DNA of 64,000 bases from Pseudomonas citrullilanati. GTDB taxonomy: Bacteria; Pseudomonadota; Gammaproteobacteria; Pseudomonadales; Pseudomonadaceae. The notes below the pieces were generated by a model that had not been told where the DNA came from, made no database searches, and saw only the letters and a list, made by a program, of their open reading frames with translations. The DNA lies in assembly GCF_030580855.1 (NCBI RefSeq), contig NZ_JAUQOP010000020.1, forward strand, positions 1 through 64,000, in the 5' to 3' direction. How positions within the stretch are numbered: the first letter of the stretch is position 1; every line of letters begins with the position of its first letter. This document shows, in pieces, positions 45,862 through 54,605 of this stretch. Position numbers and translations under genes: made by a program.

Positions 45862-47010
45862 ATGAGCAGCACCTTTTTCATTCCAGCCGTGAACATCATG
45901 GGCCTGGGTTGCCTCGACGAGGCGATGAGCGCCATTCGCAACTACGGTTTCCGCAAGGCCTTGATCGTTACCGACGCCGGCTTGGCCAAGGCTGGCGTGG
46001 CCGGCAAGGTGGCCGAGCTGCTGGCCGTCCAGGACGTCGACGCGGTGATTTTCGACGGCGCCAAGCCCAACCCGAGCATCGCCAACGTCGAGCTGGGATT
46101 GGGGTTGCTGAAGGAAAGCGAGTGCGACTTCGTGGTGTCGCTGGGCGGCGGTTCGCCCCATGACTGCGCCAAGGGCATTGCCCTCTGTGCCACCAACGGC
46201 GGGCAGATTCGCGACTATGAAGGCGTGGACCGCTCCAGCAAGCCGCAGTTGCCACTGATCGCCATCAACACCACCGCCGGCACGGCCAGCGAGATGACCC
46301 GCTTCTGCATCATCACCGACGAGACGCGCCACGTGAAAATGGCCATTGTCGATCGCAACGTGACGCCCCTGATGTCGGTGAACGATCCGGCACTGATGGT
46401 CGCGATGCCCAAGGGGCTGACGGCCGCCACCGGCATGGACGCGCTGACCCACGCGATCGAGGCGTACGTGTCCACCGCTGCCACGCCGATCACCGATGCC
46501 TGCGCCCTGAAAGCGATCACCTTGATCAGCAACAACCTGCGCCTGGCCGTGCGCGACGGCAATGACGTGAAGGCGCGGGAAAACATGGCCTATGCGCAGT
46601 TTCTCGCAGGCATGGCGTTCAATAACGCTTCGCTGGGGTTCGTGCACGCCATGGCCCATCAACTGGGCGGTTTCTATGATTTGCCCCACGGTGTCTGCAA
46701 CGCGGTGTTGCTGCCTCATGTACAGAGCTTCAACGCTGCGGTATGCGCGGCCCGTTTGAGTGATGTGGCCCAGGCCATGGGTGTCGAGACGCGCGGCGCG
46801 AGCCCGGAAGAGGGGGCGCAATCGGCCATCGCGGCGATCCGCAGCCTGGCCCGGGACGTGGATATCCCGGCTGGCCTGCGTGAACTGGGCGTACGCCTCA
46901 ATGACGTGCCGGTGCTGGCCGCCAATGCGCTGAAGGACGCTTGCGGCCTGACCAATCCCCGGGCGGCGGACCAGCGTCAGATCGAGGAAATTTTCCGCAG
47001 CGCGTTTTAA
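45862..47010 (+). CDS. Iron-containing alcohol dehydrogenase (ErcA/YiaY type)
   Basis: This 382-residue group III Fe-ADH has the N-terminal NAD-binding half ([14 protein letters not shown], about 94-107) and the C-terminal metal-binding half ([12 protein letters not shown] at about 192-203 and [21 protein letters not shown] at about 257-277). ATG 45862 ([14 protein letters not shown]) matches the family start; an in-frame ATG 39 bases upstream is less likely. The close match to P. aeruginosa ErcA (PA1991), which takes part in signalling for ethanol oxidation, is recalled, but the function could also be generic alcohol oxidation. It converges with the MFS gene; their stop codons overlap. Confidence 0.88.
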   Translation: MSSTFFIPAVNIMGLGCLDEAMSAIRNYGFRKALIVTDAGLAKAGVAGKVAELLAVQDVDAVIFDGAKPNPSIANVELGLGLLKESECDFVVSLGGGSPHDCAKGIALCATNGGQIRDYEGVDRSSKPQLPLIAINTTAGTASEMTRFCIITDETRHVKMAIVDRNVTPLMSVNDPALMVAMPKGLTAATGMDALTHAIEAYVSTAATPITDACALKAITLISNNLRLAVRDGNDVKARENMAYAQFLAGMAFNNASLGFVHAMAHQLGGFYDLPHGVCNAVLLPHVQSFNAAVCAARLSDVAQAMGVETRGASPEEGAQSAIAAIRSLARDVDIPAGLRELGVRLNDVPVLAANALKDACGLTNPRAADQRQIEEIFRSAF

Positions 47011-48170
47011 TCGGTTCGTGGCGGCATGGACCTCACACAAGCCATCGCCGCCACGCCCAGCAAGGTGCACAGCGTCGCCAACGGCCAGGCCTGCTGGCTC
47101 AACAGCAGGCTCGCCAGGGCGCCGACCAGGGCTGCCATGAGTTGATGCAGGAAGCCGCTCAGCGCCATGGCGTAGGCACCGGCCACCGGTGAGCCGGCAT
47201 TGGCCAGGGACAGGCTGATGGGGTAGTTCAGCGACTGGCCGAACACCGCGAAGCAGTAAGGCAACCAGAAAAGCAGCGCGGTGCCACCTGGTACCAGGCT
47301 GCCCGCGAGCATGGTCGCGCCACCGCCCAGCACCAGGGCGATGCCCCAGCCCATCATCCGTCGTTGCCCGGTGCGCAAGACGCCCGCATTCACCGCCAAC
47401 GCGCCGAAGAGGTACGCCGCGCTGATGGGCCAGCCCAACAGGCCGTACTCGATGGGCGTCCAGTGGAAGCGCTCCTGCAGGATCAGCGGCGCCGCGGTAT
47501 TGAAGGCGACGATGACGCCGTACCCCAACCCGCCCGCCAACGCCGGCAGCAGGAAGCGCCTGCTTTGCAGGATCTGCCCGTAGATGCGCCACGCTGATCG
47601 CCCATCGTCGCCTTGCGCCAGGACCGGGAACCTGGCCCGGGACACGATCGCCGCCATGGCCAGGCTCGCCGCGCCCATGGCATGGAAGATCGCCTCCCAG
47701 CCAAACGCGGCCTGGATCAGCGAGCCCAGGTACTGGCCGATGCCGAGGGCGATCACGAAGGCGATCGAGATCCAGGACAGCGCCTTGGCCAGCAGGTCAC
47801 CGCTGAAGCTGTCGCGGATCAGCACCCGCGCCATCACCGAGATGCCGCTGGCGCCCACGCCCTGGAGCAATCTCAGCGCCAGGAAGGCCTCGACGCCAGT
47901 GCCCAGGGGCAGGGCCAGGTTGGCGACGCCGTACAACCCCAGCGCCGCGAGCAACACCGGCTTGCGCCCCAGGCGCTGGCTCAGGCTGCCCCAGAGCAGC
48001 ATGGGCAGCGCCATGCCGACCAGGTACACCGACAGGCCCCAGGAAACCCGCGACGCGTCGGCCCCCAGGTCCCGGGCGATATCGGGCACGGCCGGCAAGT
48101 AGATGCTCATGCCCAGTTGTGCCAGGAAGACAGTGGTGCAGGTGACGACCAGGGTTGTACGGTTGTTCAT
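47007..48170 (-). CDS. Bcr/CflA-type MFS exporter paired with an oxoamine synthase
   Basis: This 387-residue, 12-helix DHA1 transporter has helix-1 motif [20 protein letters not shown] and loop motif [14 protein letters not shown], as in Bcr/CflA drug exporters. It starts 12 bases after the stop codon of the upstream alpha-oxoamine synthase gene, so the two form an operon. Export of the synthase product is likely (inference from context). Confidence 0.88.
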   Translation of the reverse strand: MNNRTTLVVTCTTVFLAQLGMSIYLPAVPDIARDLGADASRVSWGLSVYLVGMALPMLLWGSLSQRLGRKPVLLAALGLYGVANLALPLGTGVEAFLALRLLQGVGASGISVMARVLIRDSFSGDLLAKALSWISIAFVIALGIGQYLGSLIQAAFGWEAIFHAMGAASLAMAAIVSRARFPVLAQGDDGRSAWRIYGQILQSRRFLLPALAGGLGYGVIVAFNTAAPLILQERFHWTPIEYGLLGWPISAAYLFGALAVNAGVLRTGQRRMMGWGIALVLGGGATMLAGSLVPGGTALLFWLPYCFAVFGQSLNYPISLSLANAGSPVAGAYAMALSGFLHQLMAALVGALASLLLSQQAWPLATLCTLLGVAAMACVRSMPPRTD

Positions 48171-48182
48171 CGAGGGCTCGTT

Positions 48183-49418
48183 TCAGGGGCGGATGTCACG
48201 CCCATGGGCCAGCAGCAGGTCGGTGATCAGCCCGCAAAAGCGGCGAATCACCTCGTGGGCCATGTCGGCGCGCAAGGTGATGCGGATCGCGGCCTTGCCC
48301 TGGGGCACCACGGGGAAAAAGACCGCCGAGGTGAAATACCCCAGTTCGGCCAGTTCGACCACCAGGCGGTTGGCCAGGGCTGCTTCACCGCAGGGCACCA
48401 GGCGAATGGCCATGGGATTGCCGTGCTGCGCGGTGCGCACCAGGCTGTCGAACAAACGGATATTAGCCTGCAAACGCTCCTGCAAGGCGCTGAATTCGCG
48501 GCTACCGTGCAAGCGGATCGAGGCCATGCCGGCGCCGATGGCGGCGGCGTTCAGGCTCTGGGACCAATTGCTTGGCCCGCCGTAGCGTTTCACCAGCGCC
48601 TTGTGCCGTTCGTTGCCGAACATGACCAGCCCGCCGCTGGCGCCGAAAGACTTGGCCAGCGAGGCGACCACCAGGGTGCGCTCGTCCAGGGCGTGCCAGC
48701 GCGGACGTACCAGGCCAGCGCCACCTTCGCCGACCGCCGACAGGGCGTGGGAGTCGTCCAGGTAGAGGAACAGGCCGTAGCGCTGCTTGAGATACAGCAG
48801 GCTGTCCAGGTCCGCCAACCCGCCCATGCTGTAGGCGCTGTCGGCCACATACGCCACGTTGCGCTGCCGCTTGCACAGGTCTTCGATGAAATCCATGTCG
48901 TTGTGCGGGCAGGTGATGACCTGGGTTTCATCGGCGCAGGCGGCCTTTTGGTGGTTCATCGAATAGTGTGCGTGCTTGTCGAACACCAGCACCGGCGCCG
49001 CGTCATCCGTGAACGCCCCGCTGGCCAGCAGCGGCAGGATACCGGCGCTCGCCGCGCTGCAAGAGAGGGCGCTGAGGCAACTGGCGCCGAACAGCTCCGA
49101 CAGCCGGGTCTCGTACTGGTCGAGGATCGCCAGTTGGCAACGATTCCTTGAGTTGGCGATGCGCAGGGTGCCGGTTTCGCGAAGGGCGGTCATCGCGCCG
49201 TCCAGCAGCGCAGGGTGATAATCCAGGCCCAGGTACGACGTGGTGCAGAAGTGATGGAAGGTCCGGCCGTGTTGGTCCACCAGGGTATTGGGGCCCTTGA
49301 CCTCGACATCCAGCCCCGAGATTCTTCCGGTTTCGGCGCCCTGCCAGCTGGGGTCGGCGAGGGCAATGACTTTGCGGTAGTTGCTGAAGCGATGGGGCGA
49401 TTGTGCGGTCGGCGTCAT
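48183..49418 (-). CDS. Alpha-oxoamine synthase-like PLP enzyme, CqsA-related?
   Basis: This 411-residue fold-type I PLP enzyme belongs to the alpha-oxoamine synthase family (BioF, KBL, SPT, CqsA). The PLP lysine is Lys256 in VASLAKSFGASGG. Other cofactor residues are in FLYLDDSHALSAVGEGG (about 217-233). It differs from BioF around the GSGGSR motif (here LRIANSRNRC), so a different acyl-CoA/ACP and amino acid are expected. Start 49418 (MTPTAQSPHRF) is chosen; a 37-residue longer reading is unlikely. No bio genes are adjacent. Together with the exporter it may make and release a small amino ketone (inference). Confidence 0.82.
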   Translation of the reverse strand: MTPTAQSPHRFSNYRKVIALADPSWQGAETGRISGLDVEVKGPNTLVDQHGRTFHHFCTTSYLGLDYHPALLDGAMTALRETGTLRIANSRNRCQLAILDQYETRLSELFGASCLSALSCSAASAGILPLLASGAFTDDAAPVLVFDKHAHYSMNHQKAACADETQVITCPHNDMDFIEDLCKRQRNVAYVADSAYSMGGLADLDSLLYLKQRYGLFLYLDDSHALSAVGEGGAGLVRPRWHALDERTLVVASLAKSFGASGGLVMFGNERHKALVKRYGGPSNWSQSLNAAAIGAGMASIRLHGSREFSALQERLQANIRLFDSLVRTAQHGNPMAIRLVPCGEAALANRLVVELAELGYFTSAVFFPVVPQGKAAIRITLRADMAHEVIRRFCGLITDLLLAHGRDIRP

Positions 49419-49786
49419 GGCGCGATTACATTCCTTGGTTGACGATGCTGTCCGTGGGGTGTTGCAGGGGGTGTTTTTCCAGACTTTACAGCGCCTCAGG
49501 CAGGGCTTTGAATCGGCCGTTTCCGGCATGTTTGAATGTTACTGGAGACTTCTGCGTAGGATCTTGCCTAGGACCCTGCATGGGGAATCCATCGACGCAG
49601 TCGGAGCTTGGCAATGCCTCGTTGCCCTTGGCCCGTTGCGTCTGGCCCGTCTTGTTTCCCGAAGGTTGTCCAGGGATGCAAGTGGCCCGGTTTCATCCCG
49701 ATCGTCTAGGCTATCCTCATCGATAGCGGCCCTTTGCCGCCTGCCGGTTTCGTTCACGCTGCATTATCCGGAAGGCCTCCCGCCCC
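49419..49786. other. Divergent promoter region, no gene seen
   Basis: These 368 bases separate the oxoamine synthase start from the PAS-GAF-GGDEF gene. Both promoters must lie here. There is no repeat, lux-box-like palindrome or small gene that can be supported. Confidence 0.45.
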
Positions 49787-51136
49787 ATGGACACCGCCAA
49801 CTCCGCGCCGCTGGCCAGTTACTTTGACCTGATGCTGGACGCCGTGTGCGCGGTCGATGGCCAGGGGCGCTTTGTCTTTGTCAGTGCCGCCTGCGAGCGC
49901 ATTTTCGGCTACACCCCGCAGGAATTGATCGGCCGGGCCATGATCGACCTGGTGCACCCCGCCGATCGCCAGCGCACGCTGGAGGCGGCGCGGGAGATCA
50001 TGGACGGCGAGCCCAAGCTCAATTTCGAGAACCGTTACCTGCGCAAGGATGGCCAGGTGGTGCATATCCTCTGGTCGGCGCGCTGGTCGCCGGTGGACCG
50101 ATTGCGGATCGCCGTGGCGCGGGACATCACCGAGCGCAAGTTGGCCGAATCGCGACAGGCCGCGTTGTATGCGATTTCCGAGGCTGCCCATGGAGCGGCG
50201 GACCTGCTGGCGCTGTTCAAGCGCGTCCACCAGATCATCGGTGAATGGCTGCCGGCGTTGAATTTCTCGGTGGCGCTGTACGACGAGCAGTGCGCGCAGC
50301 TGAACTTTGCCTATCACGTCGACGACCTGGAACAGCAGCCGGAATTGCCCGGCACGGTCACCGGGCGCTTGTGCGCCGAAGTGATCCGCAGTGGCCAGCC
50401 CCTCTTGCTGACGCCCGGTTGCAGCGCACTGCCGGCGGGCTTCCATGACCTCGTGGCGGAGCCGGACGCGCCCTGTTGGCTCGGCGTGCCGTTGAACTCG
50501 CAGAACGGCACGATGGGGGCGCTGATCGTCAAGAGCGCGCTGGACAATGAGCGCTACACCGAGCAGGACAAGGAGCTGCTGCAATACGTCTGCGCGCAGA
50601 TCACCATCGCCATCGAACGCCAGCGACTGCATGCTCGGTTGCAGCACATGGCGCAGTACGACCAGCTGACCCAGGTGCCCAACCGCGAGCTATTGCGTGA
50701 CCGGTTCAAGGCCGCGTTGGCCAGCGCCCGGGCCGTGTCGGGGCGCATGGCCCTGCTGTACATCGACCTCGACCGCTTCAAGCAGATCAACGACACCTAC
50801 GGCCACGGGGTGGGCGACTTGTTGTTGCAAGCGGTGGCCAGCCGTCTCAAAGGGTGCATACGGGACGCCGACACCGTGGCACGCATTGGCGGGGATGAGT
50901 TCGTGGTGCTGCTCCACAGCATCCAGGCATTGGAGGATGCCCATCGCGTGCAGGACAAAATCCGTCAGGTGCTGAGCCAGCCGCTGCACCTGGACGGGTA
51001 TTGCCTGAGCATCGAGCCGAGTATCGGGGTCGCCTGTTTCCCGGACCATGGCATCGAGGACGTGACGTTGTTTCGCCATGCCGACGAGGCGATGTACGCC
51101 GCCAAGCGGCATAACCATCGGGCATCCGGCATCTGA
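49787..51136 (+). CDS. PAS-GAF-GGDEF diguanylate cyclase
   Basis: This 449-residue cytoplasmic protein has a PAS domain (about 10-130; CAVDGQGRFVFVSAACERIFGY), a GAF domain (about 135-275) and a GGDEF domain (about 285-449). The active site IGGDEFVVLL is intact near 367-376. An RxxD inhibitory site (RDAD) lies five residues before it, so product inhibition by c-di-GMP is expected. There is no EAL domain and no membrane segment. It is likely an active c-di-GMP producer sensing an internal signal. Confidence 0.93.
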   Translation: MDTANSAPLASYFDLMLDAVCAVDGQGRFVFVSAACERIFGYTPQELIGRAMIDLVHPADRQRTLEAAREIMDGEPKLNFENRYLRKDGQVVHILWSARWSPVDRLRIAVARDITERKLAESRQAALYAISEAAHGAADLLALFKRVHQIIGEWLPALNFSVALYDEQCAQLNFAYHVDDLEQQPELPGTVTGRLCAEVIRSGQPLLLTPGCSALPAGFHDLVAEPDAPCWLGVPLNSQNGTMGALIVKSALDNERYTEQDKELLQYVCAQITIAIERQRLHARLQHMAQYDQLTQVPNRELLRDRFKAALASARAVSGRMALLYIDLDRFKQINDTYGHGVGDLLLQAVASRLKGCIRDADTVARIGGDEFVVLLHSIQALEDAHRVQDKIRQVLSQPLHLDGYCLSIEPSIGVACFPDHGIEDVTLFRHADEAMYAAKRHNHRASGI

Positions 51137-51261
51137 GTGCAGGGTCGCCGTTCGTCGCGGTGAGGCACTTAAATCAAACTTTTCAGCCCTTTCTCCTTTC
51201 GAAACCCAGGCAGGCCCCGTTGGGGGGCGCTGTCGAATCTTTATCTGAGGAGGGCGCGACC

Positions 51262-51765
51262 ATGAACCGGATGGCCACCTTTTTTCGCACCACCAGTGTC
51301 GTCGTGTTGATGGGCCTGGGTGCCAACAGTGCCTGGGCGCAATCGCCTGCCGAATTCATCGATGACGCTTCGGCCAAGGGCATGGCCGACATCGAGGCCA
51401 GTCGCATGGCCCACGGCAAGGCCGAGTCCAGGGAGGTCAAGGATTACACCATCATGGTGATCAACGACCGTACCACCGCCAACCAACACCTGGCGAAGAT
51501 CGCCAAGAAGCTCGACTTGCCCGTCGCGCCCCGGGAGGAAGTGGCCGACAAGGCCAAGACCCTGATGCCGCAGGTGCAAGAGGGCGAGTCGTTCGAGGCC
51601 GCCTATGCCGCCAGCCAGGTCAAGGCCACCGAAGAGGCCATCGCCCAGATCAAGGAGCAGGCCCAGACCACCGAGGTGCCGGAGATCAAGGCCTTCGCCG
51701 ATGAAACCCTGCCCAAGTTGCAAACCCATCTCGAGAAGGCCAGGGCGCTGCAAGCCAGTCGCTGA
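51262..51765 (+). CDS. DUF4142 exported protein
   Basis: This 167-residue protein has a signal peptide (cleavage after ANSAWA, about 26). The DUF4142 four-helix, ferritin-like domain follows (EFIDDASAKGMADIEASRMA, VKDYTIMVINDRTTANQHLAKIA). ATG 51262 follows GAGGAGGG. Similar proteins in pseudomonads are often stress-induced. It precedes an SDR gene by 75 bases on the same strand. Confidence 0.88.
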   Translation: MNRMATFFRTTSVVVLMGLGANSAWAQSPAEFIDDASAKGMADIEASRMAHGKAESREVKDYTIMVINDRTTANQHLAKIAKKLDLPVAPREEVADKAKTLMPQVQEGESFEAAYAASQVKATEEAIAQIKEQAQTTEVPEIKAFADETLPKLQTHLEKARALQASR

Positions 51766-51840
51766 TTCTCACCACGCTTCACCTTCAGGCCGGGGCGCAT
51801 GCGCCCTGGCTCATCTCGCCCGCTGAAAAGGAGACCCTCG

Positions 51841-52749
51841 ATGTCTACCCGCCGAGAACCGAACCAATACGCGATGCAAAACCCGCTCACCCAATACCCC
51901 CGTCCGCCTTTCCCGGACCAGCCGCAATCACCGCCGGGCATCGACCAGGACATGGTGCCCAAGCCCGACCACGGTGAAAAAAGCTATCAAGGCTTTGGCC
52001 GCCTGGAAGGCCGCAAGGCGCTGATTACCGGCGCGGACTCGGGGATCGGACGGGCGGCGGCCATCGCTTATGCCCGGGAAGGCGCCGATGTTGCCATCAA
52101 CTACCTGCCCAGCGAGGAGCGCGATGCACGCCAGGTCGTTGAATTGATCGAAGCCGAAGGCCGCAAAGCCGTCGCCATCGCCGGTGATCTCAAGGACGAA
52201 GGATTCTGCGTGCAACTGGTCAAGCGCGCCCACGAGCAACTGGGCGGCCTGGACATCCTGGTGAACGTGGCTGGCAAACAAGAGGCGCAGAAGGACATTG
52301 CCGACATCACCACCGCGCAATTCGATGACACCATGAAGACCAACATCTATGCGATGTTCTGGCTCTGCAAGGCCGCGGTGCCGTTGATGCCGGCGGGGGC
52401 GACGATCATCAATACCGCGTCGATCCAGTCCTACGATCCGTCCGCGACGCTGCTGGACTACGCCACCACCAAGGCGGCGATCGTAGCGTTCACCAAGGCC
52501 CTGGCCGGGCAGGTCATCGGCAAGGGGATTCGGGTCAACGCCGTGGCCCCGGGGCCGATCTGGACCGTGTTGCAACCCAGCGGTGGACAACCGCAGGAGA
52601 AAATTCCCACCTTCGGCTCCCAGGTTCCGATGAAGCGCCCCGGCCAGCCGGCCGAATGTGCCCCGCTCTATGTGCTGCTGGCGTCGCAGGAGTCGAGCTA
52701 CATCACCGGGGAGGTGTTCGGTGTGACGGGGGGCAATCCATTGCCTTGA
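51841..52749 (+). CDS. SDR-family oxidoreductase, YghA/Gsp39-like
   Basis: This 302-residue short-chain dehydrogenase has a longer N-terminal tail (about 50 residues) before the Rossmann motif [12 protein letters not shown] (about 62-73). The catalytic residues are Ser in NTASIQSY, then YATTK (about 213-217). The length and the tail match E. coli YghA and Bacillus general stress protein 39. The natural substrate is unknown. ATG 51841 follows AAGGAGA. Its neighbours (DUF4142, small membrane protein) suggest a stress-regulated group. Confidence 0.9.
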   Translation: MSTRREPNQYAMQNPLTQYPRPPFPDQPQSPPGIDQDMVPKPDHGEKSYQGFGRLEGRKALITGADSGIGRAAAIAYAREGADVAINYLPSEERDARQVVELIEAEGRKAVAIAGDLKDEGFCVQLVKRAHEQLGGLDILVNVAGKQEAQKDIADITTAQFDDTMKTNIYAMFWLCKAAVPLMPAGATIINTASIQSYDPSATLLDYATTKAAIVAFTKALAGQVIGKGIRVNAVAPGPIWTVLQPSGGQPQEKIPTFGSQVPMKRPGQPAECAPLYVLLASQESSYITGEVFGVTGGNPLP

Positions 52750-52795
52750 GAGGCGATTCATTGCGAGCGGGGTCATCCTGCTCGCGCAATCCCGG

Positions 52796-53200
52796 TCAGC
52801 ATTGGTTCAGGTCGACCTTGTGCTTTTCCTCCAGGCCTTCCAGGTTCTTGGCTTCGCCCTGGCCCATGCCCTGGTAGTGCTTCCTCAGCGCTTCCAATTG
52901 CTTGAGGTCCAGTGATTCGAGACCGAGCATGGCGTTCTGCGCTTCCTTGGTCGCCCGCAATAACTCGTCCACCTTGAGGTGCAGGATGTCGGTGTCGCGG
53001 TTCTGCGTGTTCTGGATCAGGAACACCATGAGGAAGGTAATGATGGTTGTCGAGGTATTGATGATCAGTTGCCAAGTGTCATTGAACTGAAAGAACGGGC
53101 CGCTGAGTGCCCAGAGCACCAACAACACGATGGCTCCGAGGAAGGTCTTTGGACTCCCTGCCCAGAGGGCCAGTTTTTGTGCGATTTTTGCGAAGGTCAT
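52796..53200 (-). CDS. Low-affinity iron permease-like membrane protein
   Basis: This 134-residue protein has two transmembrane helices (about 20-38 and 45-63) and a cytoplasmic helical tail, matching the Fet4-like low-affinity iron permease family (KTFLGAIVLLVLWALSGPFF, NTSTTIITFLMVFLIQNTQNRDTD). Iron transport by such short bacterial members is not well proven. It converges with the SDR gene. Confidence 0.82.
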   Translation of the reverse strand: MTFAKIAQKLALWAGSPKTFLGAIVLLVLWALSGPFFQFNDTWQLIINTSTTIITFLMVFLIQNTQNRDTDILHLKVDELLRATKEAQNAMLGLESLDLKQLEALRKHYQGMGQGEAKNLEGLEEKHKVDLNQC

Positions 53201-53350
53201 TGCTGTGTTCCTTATGGAATGCTCCTGTCTGATGTGACAGCAATGACGTGGTGAAAATTCTGCTTACATTTAGGCGTTGTCAGCGGACACAGGTTTTTCC
53301 CCGGTGACCCTAAACCATCGAAACCAATTGCCCAGCCGGCAGGTCACTCC

Positions 53351-53495
53351 TTAGGCCCTGTCTGAAATGTGTCTGCACTCGCCCATACTGCGTTGAAATG
53401 GGGCTCGGAATGCTCATGTACTCCAGTGCACTGCGCTTCCTCGCCCCGTTTCGCCTTGTCTGGCCTTCGCGCAGGCACATTCGGACAGAGCCTAA
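53351..53495. mobile_element. MITE-like element with terminal inverted repeats
   Basis: The ends TTAGGCCCTGTCTGAAATGT and its near-inverse ACATTCGGACAGAGCCTAA form about 20-base terminal inverted repeats; the flanking TTA/TAA may be part of a target duplication. The 145-base element carries no transposase. It ends 23 bases before the small lipoprotein gene and could supply its promoter. Confidence 0.75.
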
Positions 53496-53518
53496 GTCCC
53501 TCGCATTGGAGTACAACC

Positions 53519-53665
53519 ATGAACCTCGCGCGCACCTTTTGCCTCACCTGTTGCCTCGTCGCCCTGCAAGGCTGCTTCGACAACTCCGGCAACGAGACCA
53601 AGGACAACACCGACGGCACCCGGTCTTCGGTGCAGATGCAGGAGTCCGGGTCGGAGAAGAAATAG
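53519..53665 (+). CDS. Small lipoprotein (48 aa)
   Basis: ATG 53519 gives a 48-residue protein with a signal peptide and lipobox (LVALQGCFDNSG, Cys about 19) followed by a short hydrophilic tail. The likely ribosome binding site is TTGGAG. The lipobox and the predicted size support a real small lipoprotein; its function is unknown. A longer in-frame reading into the MITE-like element is rejected. Confidence 0.7.
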   Translation: MNLARTFCLTCCLVALQGCFDNSGNETKDNTDGTRSSVQMQESGSEKK

Positions 53666-53707
53666 ACGGCATGACTCCATCACCTCAGGGTGGTGTTCGT
53701 CGATCGC

Positions 53708-54118
53708 TCAACGTCCTTGCTGCAACACCTTCAGCGCCGCCGAGGCGAGGAACCCTGAGCGGCTCTTCTCCTCGGGATGGTGCAACACGTATTCATCGAT
53801 ACGGTTGAGCAGGTAGCCGGGCAGGGTAATGTTGAGTTTTTGCGCCTTGCCCAGGTAGCGGGTCACGTCGATGTCCACCAGCGCCCAGGCACAGCCGGCG
53901 TATTTCGGATTGGCCGCGTGCAGGGTCACGGTGTTGGCCGAGGGGATCGGCGAGCCGTCTTCGGCGAGGATCTCGAAATGCCCTTCGATGGCCTCGCGGG
54001 CCATCGCCATGGCGTCGTCCAAATCGTCGCCAGCGGAAAAGCAACCGGGAATGTCCGGCACCTCCACGCCCCAGGCGTGGTTTTCATCACCCATGGAAAT
54101 CGCAATCGGGTAAAGCAT
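53708..54118 (-). CDS. hicB: HicB-family antitoxin with CopG-type C-terminus
   Basis: This 136-residue antitoxin has the partial RNase H-like HicB domain at the N-terminus (MLYPIAISMGDENHAWGVEVPDIPGCFSAGDD) and a ribbon-helix-helix DNA-binding C-terminus (LNITLPGYLLNRIDEYV). It binds HicA and represses the operon. ATG 54118 lies one base after the end of the hicA stop codon, so translation is coupled. A longer in-frame reading into hicA is not the real start. Confidence 0.92.
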   Translation of the reverse strand: MLYPIAISMGDENHAWGVEVPDIPGCFSAGDDLDDAMAMAREAIEGHFEILAEDGSPIPSANTVTLHAANPKYAGCAWALVDIDVTRYLGKAQKLNITLPGYLLNRIDEYVLHHPEEKSRSGFLASAALKVLQQGR

Positions 54119-54119
54119 G

Positions 54120-54335
54120 TCAATCGTCCTCCGGGACTGCGGGGCAACAGGGCATCTGGAGCAAGGCCTGTTGCAGAATACTGATGGCCGTCTTTCTGAG
54201 CAGATCCTTCTTGGGATGGGGCACGGTGACCAGGCCGGGTTTGGTCGGGTGCTTGAAGTGGTGGTGGCTGCCTCGAACGCGCACCAGGTACCAACCGTCC
54301 GCAACAATCTGACTGATCAAGAATCGGCTATTCAC
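54120..54335 (-). CDS. hicA: HicA-family mRNA interferase toxin
   Basis: This 71-residue toxin has the dsRBD-like HicA fold, with catalytic His in RGSHHHFKHP. It cleaves mRNA when free of HicB. The start is GTG 54335; the Shine-Dalgarno GGAGG sits only about four bases upstream, and an ATG at 54337 is out of frame. hicA precedes hicB, the usual order. Confidence 0.92.
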   Translation of the reverse strand: MNSRFLISQIVADGWYLVRVRGSHHHFKHPTKPGLVTVPHPKKDLLRKTAISILQQALLQMPCCPAVPEDD

Positions 54336-54362
54336 ATCACCTCCGTGTGGTGCTGGATGGTT

Positions 54363-54405
54363 ACTATACCTACCAATGAGAAATGATCAACACTATAACT
54401 ACCAA
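54363..54405 (-). promoter_or_regulatory. hicAB promoter with direct repeats (HicB operator?)
   Basis: On the minus strand TTGGTAGTTATAGT (54392-54405) and TTGGTAGGTATAGT (54363-54376) are direct repeats 29 bases apart. A -35-like TTGATC (54385-54390) and -10-like TATAGT (54363-54368) are spaced 16 bases, with the repeats overlapping the -10. This is a typical layout for toxin-antitoxin autoregulation (inference). Confidence 0.7.
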
Positions 54406-54538
54406 GGTGCGCCTCGGGAGGTCATGGTCGATTCAGAAAAAAGTCTAGAAGCCTTGCGAGGCAAGGCGGGCGGGAAGGGGCGGTGGCTGTATTGCGAGAT
54501 GTGATGGGCAGTGGGGTGAATGCGTGCACAGGGGCGTG

Positions 54539-54572
54539 TTTTCGCGGGCGGGCTCGCTCCCACATGCCTTCA
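54539..54572. repeat. Single REP half
   Basis: TTTCGCGGGCGGGCTCGCTCCCACA is one REP unit on the minus strand, between the hicAB promoter and the 3' end of nagE. Its inverted partner is not seen. Confidence 0.65.
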
Positions 54573-54605
54573 CCTGCGGTGGGTGCGAGCCGGCTTGTGT
54601 GGAGG

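Noticed and set aside
48183..49418. Annotation of the oxoamine synthase as BioF
   Set aside because: The BioF-typical motif near residue 85-95 differs and no biotin genes are adjacent; a broader family name is safer.
52759..52795. Hairpin after the SDR gene considered as a terminator
   Set aside because: The stem is imperfect and no T-run follows on either strand, so it is not listed.
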